Translations under genes and position numbers: made by a program | In this document: in pieces, positions 12,007 to 24,610 of the stretch | How positions within the stretch are numbered: the first letter of the stretch is position 1 | Layout of the letters: each line of letters begins with the position of its first letter | DNA from: Anaeramoeba flamelloides | Taxonomy: Eukaryota; Metamonada; Anaeramoebidae | Direction: 5' to 3' | NCBI GenBank assembly: GCA_027625915.1 | Contig: JANTQA010000063.1 | Coordinates: 8,079,501-8,143,500, forward strand | DNA: 64,000 nt | The notes under the pieces: generated by a model | The model's input: the letters and a program-made list of their open reading frames with translations, nothing else | What the model was told of the DNA's origin: nothing | Database searches by the model: none

Positions 12007-14225
12007 TTCTCAAGTTTATTTCAATCTGATTTAAAAAAATCCAATTATCATTTTAGTCATCTAATTCTAGTTCGAGTTGTGAGTATATTATACCTTTGAA
12101 TTAATCTACAGAAAAATAGATTTTTTGGATGTATTTGTTTGATTTTCAAACAATTTATTTTGGATTTAATTGAAAATTCAAAATAAACATGAATTTTATG
12201 ATTATAAAAATTCTTTATCAATATTTTTTATTTCTGTGAATTGAATCTTTTGCTGTTCTTTTCTGATTTCTAATAATTCAACTGTTTTAATTCAATTTTT
12301 GAATTGATTTTCTTTGTTTTAGGTATATTTTGATAAAAATTTTAATGTATAGAATTTTGAAAACAAATTTGTAAAAAATATTTTTGTTAAAGAATAATAA
12401 ATTGAAATGATGTGGAATAAAAAGGCGATAACTTACTTATTCTCTTTTAAATAAGTAAGAAAGATGAAATAAATCGTCTATAATAATTTGAATGATATTG
12501 TTACAAAAATTTCCTTATTTACTGTACAGATTTGAAAAAAAAATTAAGGAACAAAAAAAATCCAAATTAAAGTCCAAAATTTGAATTTTACGCAAAATAA
12601 TTTGTAAAAAAAAAAAATAAATTCTTAACAATGTTTCTTAATTTGAGTTTTTTTTTGCAACTGAATTCGATTTAAAGTTTGTGTCTTAAAAGTGAAACCG
12701 ACTGTATCCTATTTTGTATAATTATATTTATTTATATTATTTATAAATAATTCTATTCACTCGTAATTTTTGAATGATTATAACATTGTTATTAAATTTC
12801 AATCAATTTCTAGAAATGATCCCCCGATATTAAATATCTTCATTCTCAAAAAGTGAATGTGAACAAACAATTTTTTTATTTTTTCAATTGAGTTAAGTTG
12901 TTAAATTCAAACATTAAAGGAGAAAGAGGAACCGACTGATAATCTCCCATTCCTTGATAGTGTAATTTTATTTCTTTATACAGAAGAATTATTATTGATA
13001 TAAAATATTTTTAAACAAACATATTTTTATTCTAATTTATTATTTTGACTGATGAAGTAGTTTATCAAAATTATATGAAGAAAAAAATATAATAATTCAA
13101 AATCAATTTTACATTTTAAAGGTTTTAAATTATCCCAATTTTCAATTTTTGCTAGATTATATTTATTTTACCTTTTTTCCTTCTCATTTTTCATCTTTTT
13201 TATATATCACCTTTCACTCCAAGTAACCAAGCCAAAAATGAAAAATTCATCTTTTTTTTTAAGAATCAAGTAAAAAACAATTTATTGTTCTACAATAAGA
13301 CACATAATTAACTTCATATTAGCGTCAATAATGATAAAAGAAATACTTTTGAAAAAATAATTAATTTAAAAAAAAATGATTTAAAAAATTTTTTAGGCCC
13401 TCTTTCATTGGAATCTCTACAGTAAAACTTCAATTTCTTTAGAAAATAAATTTTTTTTTTGTAATATAATTTATCTAATAATGAGTGTATTTATTTGATA
13501 GTAAATTACAAAGCTTCAATTTTCATAATGATAATTTGGAGTTTATTGTTTTTTTCAAATTGACTTTTTTAAATTAGAAAAAAAAAAAATAAAGCAAAAT
13601 ATATATAAAAAAAAATTAAAAAGAAAAAGAAGAGAAAAAAAAACAAAAAAAAAAAATTTTTATGAGTAAATTATAAAAAAAATATGATCTAAAAATTGGA
13701 AATTGTATTTACAGAAGTATAATATATTGAACTCAGAATATTATCTATTTCCCTAATAGAGCTGTTCATTTGACTGAAAAAAGATCTTTTTTTGATTGAA
13801 TAGAAAATAATGACAAGTGAATTCATTATAAACTCTGTTTCAAACAAAGGGGCCGAACATTTTTTTTAAATATCAATTATTTTATATAATTGAACTTTGA
13901 AGAACAAGTAAGAAATAAGCAGAATAATACACATCAAAGAATTGTTGATATGTCTTACGTTACAATGCCAGTACTATTTTTTTTTTTTTCTTTTGGGTAT
14001 TTTGTTCAATAAATCATTCCTTCAATTTTTAAATGAAGTGCTTTACCTTTTTCAAACATATTTTTTTCAAAAATACCAACTTTGTGGTGTGTAATTTTTT
14101 TTCTCGTTAAAAAAAATTCCAAGGTGATCAGTTTCAAAACAAAAGTTTTATCATTTGATGAGGAATGAATGGAATTGGACTTGTTTTTGAAAATTAAAGA
14201 AATAAATTTTTAAAAAATTTTTAAA

Positions 14226-14765
14226 ATATGATTTGAGTCCGGTGATAATGTACTAAAATTAGCTAATCTTTTAGCAATAAATAAAAAAATTCAAGAAGTA
14301 AAAGGTATCTATTGGTTCTTTTTAAATGAAAATGAAGAAATAATGAGTCTTGAAGTTGGAATACTTTATGTATTTCGGGTTGATTAGAGGACTTAATTTT
14401 TCTCAAAATGGATTCTGAAATTTTAGGTTACATTTACAGTTCTTGAAAGGTGAGAGCACTAAAGTTTTTGTTTATCATTGGGTGTGTGCAACCGTCTCTG
14501 TACTAAAGCAAAATATGAGTCTAAAAAAAAATAAAATGAGAAATGGTGAATAAAATTTTTTTTTTGTAGTAGGTGGTAAACTTGATCAATAAAAACATTT
14601 TTTATCTTTACCTTCTTTCTGGTTTCTATTAACTTGATCTTCCCAATCATTTAAACAAAACAACTTGGTTCTACTAAATATTGCTATTTTTTGATTATGA
14701 ATCAATTTTAAGATTTGGGCAAAGAGTGCATTATCCCCAGATTCTAAGTCATATATCTATGAAAG
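14226..14765. pseudogene. two opposed fragments of one unknown coding repeat
   Basis: On the minus strand, 14765-14459 reads as two possible exons: YDLESGDNALFAQIL onward (donor AAG/GTAAAG), then a piece ending LVQRRLHTPNDKQKL and a stop at 14459. On the plus strand, from 14226, the related peptide ESGDNVLKLANLL appears with one base out of frame relative to a preceding KYDL. Two inverted copies of the same motif suggest remnants of a repeated coding element rather than a single host gene. I do not recognise the family. No upstream exon could be joined in frame. Confidence 0.3.
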
Positions 14766-15589
14766 AAAACTAATTAATCAATTGGTTTTCTTAAAAATTG
14801 AAAAACTCAAATTCTTAGTTTCACATTGAGAAAACAACAATTTTCGTTTTGAACTTCTACTCGTATTTGAATAATAAATAGGTAACATTTTTCACTTTAT
14901 TTTTCATATTTTTCATTTAAAAATCAAGTACCCAAACAAAGTAGGTTGGTATTTGTGGTCTCTATTTGAAAAAGGAAATGATAATGAAGTGAAAATTTTT
15001 CACTATTATTAATCAAATATCATGATCAAAGATCGAATAGAATTCCAATAGAAATAAATATGATTTCTCAACTATCATTTACATGATTTCAATAACCTTA
15101 GAATAACACATTTTTACCAAGTGACTATTGTTCTTGCAATAAAAAAAATTTTTCAACTGAATGACGTTTTAAAAAAACAAATCGAAAAAAAAAAACAAAA
15201 ATGTGAAAAAATGATTGCAATTTTGAAAATTTCCAAAATAAAATTTTTCTACTAATATCTATGCAAACACTTTAAACACATGTATTATACCCATTAGAAC
15301 TGGGCCCCTTTGACTGAAAAATAGTTTATATTCATCAAAAAAAGTTAAGCACATATTAAAAAAAAAAAAAAATAAATAAAAATAAATCATAAATATTCGA
15401 AAGGTTTTTTGAAAAACAAATATACAGAAAATTTTTCTTGAAAAATTTCAAATTTCGAATAACAACAAAAAAAATCTTCATCTTCATCAATTATTTTATA
15501 TCAGTTCGAAATTCAACCTAAAATCAATAAAATTAAATAAGTTAAACATTTATTTCCGAATTGTTGAAAAAAAAAACAAAAAAAAAATG

Positions 15590-15795
15590 AACACTTAACA
15601 GACAAAATAGAAAACTTCAAGAAAACGACCGTTAGGTTTATTTTAATTTGGTTAAGCTAAGAAATAAAAAAAAAAAATTATCAAAATAAAAAAAACCGCC
15701 TTTAGCTTTTCCAGAATTCAAAAGAATTGAGTAAAATCATAGATTTTATTCGATTCTTTTGAATTTTGGAAAAGCTAGGCACTCTACGGAACTTG
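15590..15795. repeat. palindrome array, locus 2
   Basis: Contains GACCGTTAGGTTT and a near-palindrome of about 75 bp around 15703-15775 (CTTTTCCAGAATTCAAAAG paired with its inverted copy ending GGAAAAGCTAG). The same modules occur at 3.5-4.0, 23.5-24.6, 35.85, 41.9-42.4 and 54.4 kb. Confidence 0.65.
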
Positions 15796-16029
15796 GTGAC
15801 ACTCACAGAATTCCTAAACTTATATTTAGACATTTTTTAAAAGATTCAAACCAAAGTTTTATTATGCACTCGAGTCAATAAAGAGATTGAATCTTGTTTA
15901 TCAATATTATTATTATTTAAAATAATTGAAAAAAGAAATATTTTTTTTGAAAAAAATTGTAATAATCATTACTGTGGTGTTAATTTTTTCATAGTTTTTG
16001 AATTAATTTTAAATATTTAATTTCGAAAA

Positions 16030-19000
16030 TTATTTTTTTTTATTCAAAATAATTCTTTTAAATTTTAAAGGATTTTTATGGAAAGTTTTCTTCTTCCTTT
16101 TGTATTTCAGTTTATGTTCAAAATCGATTTTCTTGAAACTCTGTTGACTTTTTTGATATAATTGTTTACCATTTAAGCCTACAACCTTTGTTACAACACA
16201 TTTTTTATTTGGATGTTTCTTTTTCCCCTTTTGATTTGATGTTGGTAATTTATTCTTTTTCCTTTTTGAGGTTAATATTTTAAAACCATAAAATTCAGAA
16301 TTTTTTTTAAAGTTTTTTCTTTTTTTCGTATTTTTTGAATTTTTTTTTTGTGAAAATAAATTTAATTGGGGTTGTAACTTAAATAAAGATGTACAATTAT
16401 CTTCGCTATCATAAATATTACACAAATGATATAAATCCCCCTTTGTGTAAGTTATTTTTGAGTTTTGTTGTTCTCTATCTGAGAATGAACTATTTTTAAT
16501 TTTATTGTTTTTCAGTTTCTTTTCTTTTTGAATTTTTTTATTTTTTTTATTGAATACTTGATTTGCTTTATCTGTATAATTATGAGTAAGATCAAAGTTG
16601 TCGTCATCTTTAATGTCATCAATAATAATTAATCCATCGCCCTCAATGTTATCATAATTATTATTATCCAATGCAATTTCAAAGGCAAAGTCATCATTGT
16701 CATCGCAACAGCCATCATCATCTTGTATATCATCAATAATAGCTAATCCATCACAATTATTATCACTTTTATGATCATTTTTTTGTGTAGCTATTATATT
16801 AGGACAATTGAAATTTTCTTGAGTATTTTTAAAATTATCATTCTTTTTCTGAAATTTTTTTACATTACTTTTTTGAAAAGGAATCTGAAATATTTGATTT
16901 TTTGCGATGTTGATTTTTGTATTAGTTATGTTTTCATTTAAAAAGAAATGGAATTGCTTTTCTAATGGCTGTGAAAAATGTGTTTGTTTGTTTCCTAATT
17001 GCCCAATATTTAATTCTTTAATTGCAATTTTTGGGAGTTTGAATGTATTTTTTTGGTGTACCCTTTGCTTTGAGACCATTGAGAAAAAGTCCTGGAATTT
17101 TGTGTCGTGGACTGAATACAATTTTGATTGCGAAAAAAATAATTTTTTTGATTGTTGATTCATAGCCAATTGTGAAATTACTTCTTTTGTATGATTATTT
17201 CTTTCAGAATAAAGAACATTTTTTTTTTTCTTGGATTGATGGCCTTTTTTATTTTTATTTTTATTTTTATTTTTATTTTTATTTTTATTTTTATTTTTAT
17301 TATGAAAATTATTTAAAACTGAATGTTTTTGAGAATTATTTGGAAGATTGAATTTTCTTTTTTTTAATAAATTGTAATGTAAAGAATTTGCTTTTTGCTT
17401 AGAACAATTTTGTAATCTGTTTTTGGTATTTTTTAATTGTTGTTTATTTTTCAGTGGCACATTATCCATTTCATTCAAATTTCTTTTTCTTATCATAACA
17501 AGGTTGTTGGATTTTTTTTTTCTTTGAACAACCAAACCCGATCCATCAGAATAATGATTTGTACAAGAATCCCTTTTGAAATCGTTTTTTTTTGCGATTC
17601 TTGAAGATTTGATATTAATATTATAATTCTGGATCACATTACCGGGATTCTTTTCATTCTTTTCGTTCTTTTTGTTGTTTTTGTTCTTTTTGTTGTTATT
17701 GTTGTTTTTGTTGTTTTTGTTATTATCGTTCTTTTTGTTCTTTTTGTTCTTTTCATTTTGTGTATTACTCTTTATATTCAGAATATGGGCTTTTTTCTTT
17801 TTTAAATTAAATTTCCTGAAAGGTTTTCTTTTTTTTTGAATTGTTGTTTGTAATTGGTAAACTAAAATATAAACATTTTGCTGTAACAATTCTTGCTTAC
17901 AAATTTTGGTCACTTTTGAACCGTTCATTTTAAACCAATTACCTTTTCGAGTTTTAACAATAGAGTAGAAATTTCCCGAATCAAAATTCTTTCCTTCATA
18001 GACAATTACCCCTTTTAAATCATAAACTTTTTTTGAATATTTTGGTTTAAATCCCAGAGATCCCTTATTTTTGTTTTTGCTTTTGTTTTTGTTTTTGTAA
18101 TATTTAATACCACGATCACCAAAATTTGTTTTTTTGTTCTTTAGGTTGGGTTGGAATCCATTTCCAGAAATAAAATTGTTCAATTTAAAACTCGTTGGAA
18201 ATAAGATCCGTTTACCAATTCTCTGATGATCTTGATCGTTCTGGTTTTCGACTGTATATCGCTTTAAATGAAAAACAATTACCATGGGGCATTTTTTAAT
18301 GGTTATACACTTTGTTGATTGTTGTTTTTGTTTACATTTCACACAAAAATGTTTGTTTTCTTTTCGTAAATAGTTCTTGATCGCAGTATGAAGAGAATGG
18401 CTTTTGTTTATTTCAAGAGATAATATAAAGAATTGTTCTTTTTTTGTTGTTTTGTTTCCGCAACACGAACAAATTGTACAGCTTTTTAGTTCCCCACGAA
18501 AAATTGAATTTATAAGTTGGTAATTAATATTCTTTTGTCCCCCAACGCTTTTTTAGGATTATTAACATTTGGTTCATTTAATTTTGTTTTTGTTTTATAA
18601 AAATAAATAAAGAAATGGTTTCAATATAGTTTTTGAGTTTGAAATTTGATGATTTTTTTATTTTTTCGAAAAGATTTTTGAAGTAAAATTAAAAAAAAAA
18701 GAAGAAAAAATGATTTCTCAACAAAAAATCTGATGCCTTTAACTATACCAATCACTTTTCAATGCGTTTGGAGAGTTTTTTAAATTGTCTGAAAGTGTTT
18801 GAAGTTTTGAAAAGACTAAAAGTTTGCTAAAAGTCTGGAGATTTTTTAGAGTAAATTTATGTTAGACAATTTTTAAAAGATGAGCAATAAAATGGGAAAG
18901 AAAGAGTAACTAACAATTCTTAAAAGAGGAAGAAAAAACTGTTTGAGGAACACTTTTTCAAACTTTTGAGTCCAAACTCTTTTGAAACATTGGTATCTTT

Positions 19001-22000
19001 TAAGCAGCAAGTTTTTTGAAAATTTTTTCATACATGTCCCTAATCCAAAAAACCCTAAAACTGGAAAACGGATCAAATACTTTCCATTAAAACAATTAAA
19101 AAAACAAAATGATAAAATAAAAATAAATAAAGTTTCAATTTAGCTTTTTCTTGAAAACATTTTTTGCCAAAATCATTGAATTCAAACTTGAAATTATGTA
19201 TATTTTTAGATACACTATCTTGTTTAAACTCAATTACAAAAACAAATTCTAAATTATGGGGAATTTTCTTTTCACAAAAGGCACTAATTTGGTCTTCAAA
19301 TGTTTTTTTTAGTTTTAAATGGTAAAATAAAAAAAAAAGTTAAACTAAAAGGATAAACTTTCTGGAAAAGCATTCTAATTGAATATATTAACTTATTCTT
19401 TGATTTCAAACTTTTCTCAACCGCAATTTTTCAAAAAAAAATAAAAAAGTGCCCACTAATTCCAAAGAATATTTTAGATATTCAAAAGTTGAGAGTGTTT
19501 TTATTCTAAAAAAATTTATCCCAGTGGTTAATTGAATTAAGTATGAAACTTAGATTTCAAAAAATATTAATCAGGAAAAAATAGTGCTTAATTTTATTAA
19601 GGACATATTTCGGGCTTTTTATGAAAATAGTAAAAAGTGAGAGATAAATTATGTTTGAAATAATTTACTAGTTCAAGAAGTTACGAGGTTGAAAATCCAA
19701 AGCATCATTTGAATAATTGTTCACAAAGACAAAATATTTTAATTAAGGGACTAATCTCTATTAAATTTTTTTATCTAAATTTAATAGAGGTTGAGAAAAT
19801 CTTTTACCAATTAATTAGATTTGAAAAAACCTGTATATTTTTTTTTTTTTTTTTTATTTTTGAAGAGAGAAAATTGCTTTTCTCCTGTGTGCCCTAATTT
19901 CTAAACTTTTTTTTAGAAATTTTGTTAAAGAATCACAAATTTTATTATCACTTACTAATGATAATATATATGATGAATTCTTTTTATTAATAATATCTCT
20001 GATATTATTAATTTTTTATTTTTTTCAAAAATTCAGATATCCAGATTTTTCGATTTATTTTATAGGCCGGACAGTCCCATAAAAAAATGATCGAAATCTT
20101 CAATGATATCAATATTTAACTTTTCTTTACATAAATCACAATTTTTATTTTTATTTTTTACTTGTTACATAAGAGTACCTATTTAAACAATTAGTAAAAT
20201 TTCGAAATTTTAGAATTGTTTTTTGAAGCTTTCCAGTTTACATATTTTTGTTGTTTGAAATTGCAATTTTGTTGTTTTATAATTTTTAGATATTGTTGAA
20301 CTTTCCAACTAGGTGAATTTTCCAATTCAGTTAATCGAAAAAACTTTTAATTCTAAATCTAATAATTTTAATCCCTTTAGTGTACCAATTAATATTTTCA
20401 TTTTCCAATTTTCGAAAATTTAGTATTGTTTTTAATTTTTTTTAAATTTAAGAAATCTAATTTTTCTATCAATTTATATTTTCTTCGGTATACTTTTTAA
20501 TCTAGCGAGATCAATTTTTTGCTTCAGTTTTATAAATTAATCGAGGTGAATGGATATTAATTTGTAAGAAATTTGTGACTGATTTATTGATAAATCTATC
20601 AATTCTTTCAAAATCATTTTGTTTCAAGTCAAATATTTCAAGACCATAATAAAGTTGACTTAAAATGAGAGCTTTGAAAGAAGTTATTTTGACTCCATTG
20701 TTGAGTTTATTTTGTTGAAACAATCTATTAAGTGTTTCCAAGTACTTTTCTACTTTTTTGAAATTATATTCAAGATGTGTGTTTTTTTCTAACCAAATCC
20801 CAAGATAAAAAATATCTTTTAATTCTTTTTTATATTTGGTTTTTTTATTATGTGGGTTCATCTCGAATCTTTTTATTATTTCAAAAATCCTTTCTAAATT
20901 AATTTTTAGAGAGATTAATGGCCCTTTCATAATAAGAATAAGATCATCTGCATACATTTGAACATGAACAGCTAAAGTTTTTAACTTTTCTAGTAGGAAA
21001 TGAGATATAAATGCGAAGAGAATTGGTGATAAGGGATCTCCTTGATAAACTCCAATTCCTTCTTTTTTGTAATATCTCAAGAGCCAATTTTTAATTGTTT
21101 CATTTTTGATAAATTTTTTAATAGATTGATATATTAACGAGTGTTGTATAGAGTCAAAACATTTTTGTATGTCTATAGAAAAAACCTGTATATTTTCAAC
21201 ATTAAAGATATTTTTAGATAAGGAATAATTATTAAGAAATTGGTCAAAAAAAAATAATAGAGACTACTCCCTTAACAAAAAACTTGTAAAATTGTTTTTT
21301 TGAATAAAATTTGGTTGATTTAAAGATCATCATCTAAAAGTAGTTATTGGTATTTTGGTTTCAAATGGGACCAATTATTTTTGTTTGATCTCTTTTTTCT
21401 TGTTAAGGATAGGTTTGTATTAGTATTTGAATAATCAAAGTAAAGAATCTATACTTCATTTACTAGATTTTTCTTTTAAAAAGAGAATTTTCAAAGTAAT
21501 AAATTGTAATTTGTGTTCTTGGTTTATGTGTTTGTTTTTTTTTTAAAATGGTAAAGTACAGATATCTTGAGTGAACTAAGAATTGGAAATAAAACGCACT
21601 TTAAGAATTGAAAAAATATGATCAGATTTAAATTTTATCTCGTTTCCATTTCGAGTAAAAACGGAGAAAAATAGTATATAATTTTTGATCGGTTTTTCAA
21701 TGATAAAGCCATTTTTGTTGTATTATATTATCTTGAGGATTTAGATGATAATTCAAAGGAAAGAATAAGTCAAGATCATAAAAAAAAGAAAAAGAAGAAG
21801 TAAGTATGATCTAAAATAAAATTTATTCGATTTATGTTCATAAGTTTTTTGTTTTCATAATGGCAAACCAATTAAAGAAAATTTGAAGAGATTGTTTGAT
21901 TGTCAAACAAGGATTATATAAATAAAAAGAAATCAAAGTTCAAATTTTTGAGAGTTTGTTCTTATATGTCGTTAGGGATGGTTAGTTGACAATAGAATAC

Positions 22001-22526
22001 CTTGAACTTTGGATCATTTTTATGAAAAACTAAAAGAAAAAGAAACTTTTAGTGTGTGAATTTTTGTTCCAACCAAATATCTTGATAAAACGCAAAACTA
22101 AAAAGTAAGTTACCTTTCAAAACCTTTAGGAGACGCACGTTCCAACAATTTTACCAAAAAATCATAAGGATCACTGTTTCTGTCAATTTGGAATTTTGAA
22201 CCAAAGTTTTTTATATTGTTAACAATTTGAATCAGACTTGTGTTGTGCTTTTCGGGTGCATAGAAAATATTATAAACATACTTCTCAAGACTACAAAGAA
22301 GACAAAACCCAAGTTTTTTGCATTGTTGTGAGTGTTTCTTAGATAACAACTGCTTTGAAAATATTGGTAAATAGGTAAGACATTGTAAAACACTATTGAC
22401 CGAACAAGTTTTGGCATAATTTTTCAAATCTTTTTTATTTTCTTCGGCAAACAAGAATTTTTGGTTTAATAAAGGATCTTTGTTTTTTACAAGTTTTTTT
22501 TTAATTAATTTTTTATTTTGCGACAT
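16030..22526 (-). CDS. USP-fold deubiquitinase-like protein, probably catalytically dead (2 exons)
   Basis: Active USPs are cysteine proteases that remove ubiquitin. Exon 1 is 22526-22114, exon 2 is 18547-16030, joined across a 3566-nt intron in phase 2 (976 residues). The Cys box keeps Cys41 (AKTCSVNSVLQCLTYLP), with Lys39 where the oxyanion Asn normally sits. LLSKKHSQQCKKLGFCLLC resembles the USP36/42/17 group. A zinc-ribbon region (about 155-210) has CTIC and CVKC pairs. The His box reads DSGNFYSIVK: Asn330 replaces the catalytic His of the usual GHYY. Asn346 sits at the third catalytic position, which Asn can fill in some USPs. The tail (about 370-976) is K/N-rich, with an NK tract and two acidic-flanked hydrophobic motifs (AIIDDI near 740 and IIIDDI near 772). 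A lineage-specific pseudo-USP is my reading. Loss of peptidase activity is inferred. The start is the first in-frame ATG. Confidence 0.88.
17241..17302 (-). repeat. hexanucleotide repeat encoding (NK)n inside the USP-like gene
   Basis: On the coding strand this is an AATAAA-type hexamer repeated about ten times. It encodes alternating Asn and Lys between the protease domain and the acidic motifs. A looser N/K-rich tract lies at 17640-17760. It is likely length-variable. Confidence 0.85.
19840..21250 (-). mobile_element. LINE family A copy 1 (RT fragment) in USP intron
   Basis: 5'-truncated non-LTR retrotransposon. The open frame runs from about 21250 to 20511 without an ATG. It contains the RT motifs SIDIQKCFDSI, GVYQGDPLSPILF and MYADDLILIM, then a thumb-like stretch ending INIHSPRLIYKTEAK. 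Downstream, frame-broken remains of a zinc knuckle (CDLCKEK) and a following DHFF peptide lie near 20050-20140. The 3' end shows a hairpin (AGGAGAAAA / TTTTCTC) near 19880, then an A-rich tail (T-run at 19840-19858). It lies in the host gene's sense orientation within the intron. Not autonomous. Confidence 0.85.
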
Positions 22527-23499
22527 TTGTTTTGAAAAAAAAAGAATTTGTAAACAAAAGTAAAAAAAACAAAAAATGTTTTTTGTGCTTTTTCTCAACT
22601 ATAAATACTTTACAGAATTCTTTAACTCCTGAAGTTTTCTCATTTTTTATTTTCTGTCGTTTTTTTGAAAGACAAAATTACAACTTTTATTTAATTTCAA
22701 CAAAAGTGTCAAATTTTTCGAAAAACAGGGCTTTTAGAATGTTCTTTTTGCGTCTTTTGGAATTTAAATCTAAAAGTGATCAGTTGATTAAAGAATAATA
22801 AAATTTAGTTTTAAGGGATCTTAGACAACAGTGAGAATGATCAATTTTTAGGAGTTATTAAATCTATGGATCTTTGAATAGTACCATAAAATAGAATATT
22901 TTTGTGTCGATTAAAAACTTTTTCTCAAAAGGGATCATATACGCGATGTGTCAACAGCTACATTTAATAATCCAACCATTATTGAAAGTCTCAGTATATG
23001 ATCTATTTAGCTTTCTCTTCCTTATTATGAACTGAAAGGTCATTATGTACTTTGACATTGCTTGTTGAAAAAAATGTGTCGTAAATTCCTAGTTCAACAA
23101 AACTACTACTTTAATTAACATTTCATCCTTAATAATAAAGTTTATTTAAATTATAAGTAGCATTCCAGAACTTCAAATTCTTGAGGGTATTGTATTTATT
23201 GTTGTTGCTAGTATTACTACGATTTTTAAAAGTCTCTCGAGCTGAGAAAAAAGTGTTGTTTTGGTAAAAAATTTTAAATAGAAGTAATAATGAATTTTAC
23301 TAAAATTCAACTTTGAGTATATTTTTTGGAAATATAATAACTAATAGTTTTGAAAAAAATTTATTTTTCTAAAAAAACTGAAATAACTTTTAAAAATTAC
23401 TAATAATAAAGATTTGTGTAATAGGTTTTCTTTGTTCAGAATAATAAAATCGATGATTTTACTCTATTATTTTGAGTCCTATAAAAACAAATTAAAAAT

Positions 23500-24610
23500 G
23501 TTCCTAAGTTGCCTAGTTTTTTTTTTGAATTTTAGAAATTAAAAGAAAATTAATTAAATTTTAATTTTATTTCTAAAATAAAAAAAAAGTTAAGGCAGTT
23601 TTCCAGAATTCAAAAGAGTCAAACAAAATTTAGGAAATTTACTTTACCTTGTGGAAAAAAGTGAAACAGGAAAAAACGTGAAACATTGGTTTTAATTGGG
23701 AATATTACTGAAAATTCAAAGTAAGATCAATGAAAAAAAGAATAAATAAATAAATCAAGACAAAATGAATTATTCGTCACAATAACAGTTTTTTTAATAC
23801 TACCTTTTGGTATGGGCTTTTCTTTGACAGATCAATTTATTAAAAATTTGTTCAAAAAATGGACTATTTTTGGGATCTCCAAAACCACACCAACAATTTC
23901 GATAAACCAAGTAGATTTAAATTTGATTTGTTGGATTGATTATAAATTATATAATGGATTATTATTTGAAGTTAATTGATTTCTTTTTTATATTGATTTT
24001 ACTTTTCATTTTCAGTAATGTTCCCAATTAAAAACCGTGTTTCACTTTTTTTCCAAAATGGTTATTCTATTAAGTCCTGGAAAACCGAACGAAAATGACC
24101 ATCAAATTTCGTCAAGTGTCGTAGAGTGCCTCGCTTTTCCAGAATTTAAAAGAATAGAGAAAAAACAAAGATATTACTCAATTCTTTTGAATTCTGGAAA
24201 AGTTAACGGCCTTTTTTTTTAATTTGAATAAAACCGAAAAATTTATAAAATTTTCGGTTTTATTTTATAAATAAAAAAAAAAAAAAAAAGTGCAGTAAGA
24301 GTCCTAGGTTTTCTTGAGGTTTTCTGTTTTATCTGTTAAGTGCTCTAGGTTTTTTTTGAGGTTTTCTATTTGACTTTAAAAATCTTTTGGTTTTCTTGAG
24401 GTTTTTCTGTTTTATTTCTTTAATTTAAAAAAAAACCTAAAAGCTCTTTTATAGGATTTAACAGAATAGTAAAAAAATCAAAGAATTTACTTAATTCTTT
24501 TTAACTCTGGAATAGATAAATGTTTTTTTTTTTAATTTCCCCCAAGAAAAAGAAAATTTCAAAAATTTTCAGTTTATTTCGAATTAAAAAAAAATCCTAA
24601 AGAAGAAATC
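23500..24610. repeat. palindrome array, locus 3
   Basis: Left part 23500-23640 and right part about 24100-24610 carry CCAGAATTCAAAAGA palindromes, CTAGGTTTTCTTGAGG units and AAATAAA/TTTATTT hairpins. The two halves read as one array interrupted by the element at 23651-24058. Confidence 0.6.
23651..24058. mobile_element. TIR element inserted in palindrome array
   Basis: About 405 bp. The inverted termini begin TGGAAAAAAGTGAAAC and share TTAATTGGGAA, ATTACTGAAAAT and GTAARATCAAT over roughly 75 bp. The left arm has an extra short duplication containing GTGAAAC. No complete ORF. It postdates the array that it splits. Confidence 0.7.

Larger units (their letters stand above)
11041..16029. other. 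intergenic region upstream of anoctamin gene
   Basis: About 5 kb. It holds a (TA)n tract at about 11538-11565, a MITE at 11770-12006, pieces of the 1.85-2.93 kb repeat at 13850-13960 and 15010-15310, two fragments sharing an ESGDN motif (14226-14310 and 14459-14765), and a palindrome array at about 15590-15795. From 12010 to 13780 I see nothing beyond AT-rich sequence. The anoctamin promoter presumably lies just above 11040. Confidence 0.55.

Noticed and set aside
24037-24222. Open frame of 61 codons
   Set aside because: It crosses the end of a TIR element and a palindrome array, and has no family resemblance.
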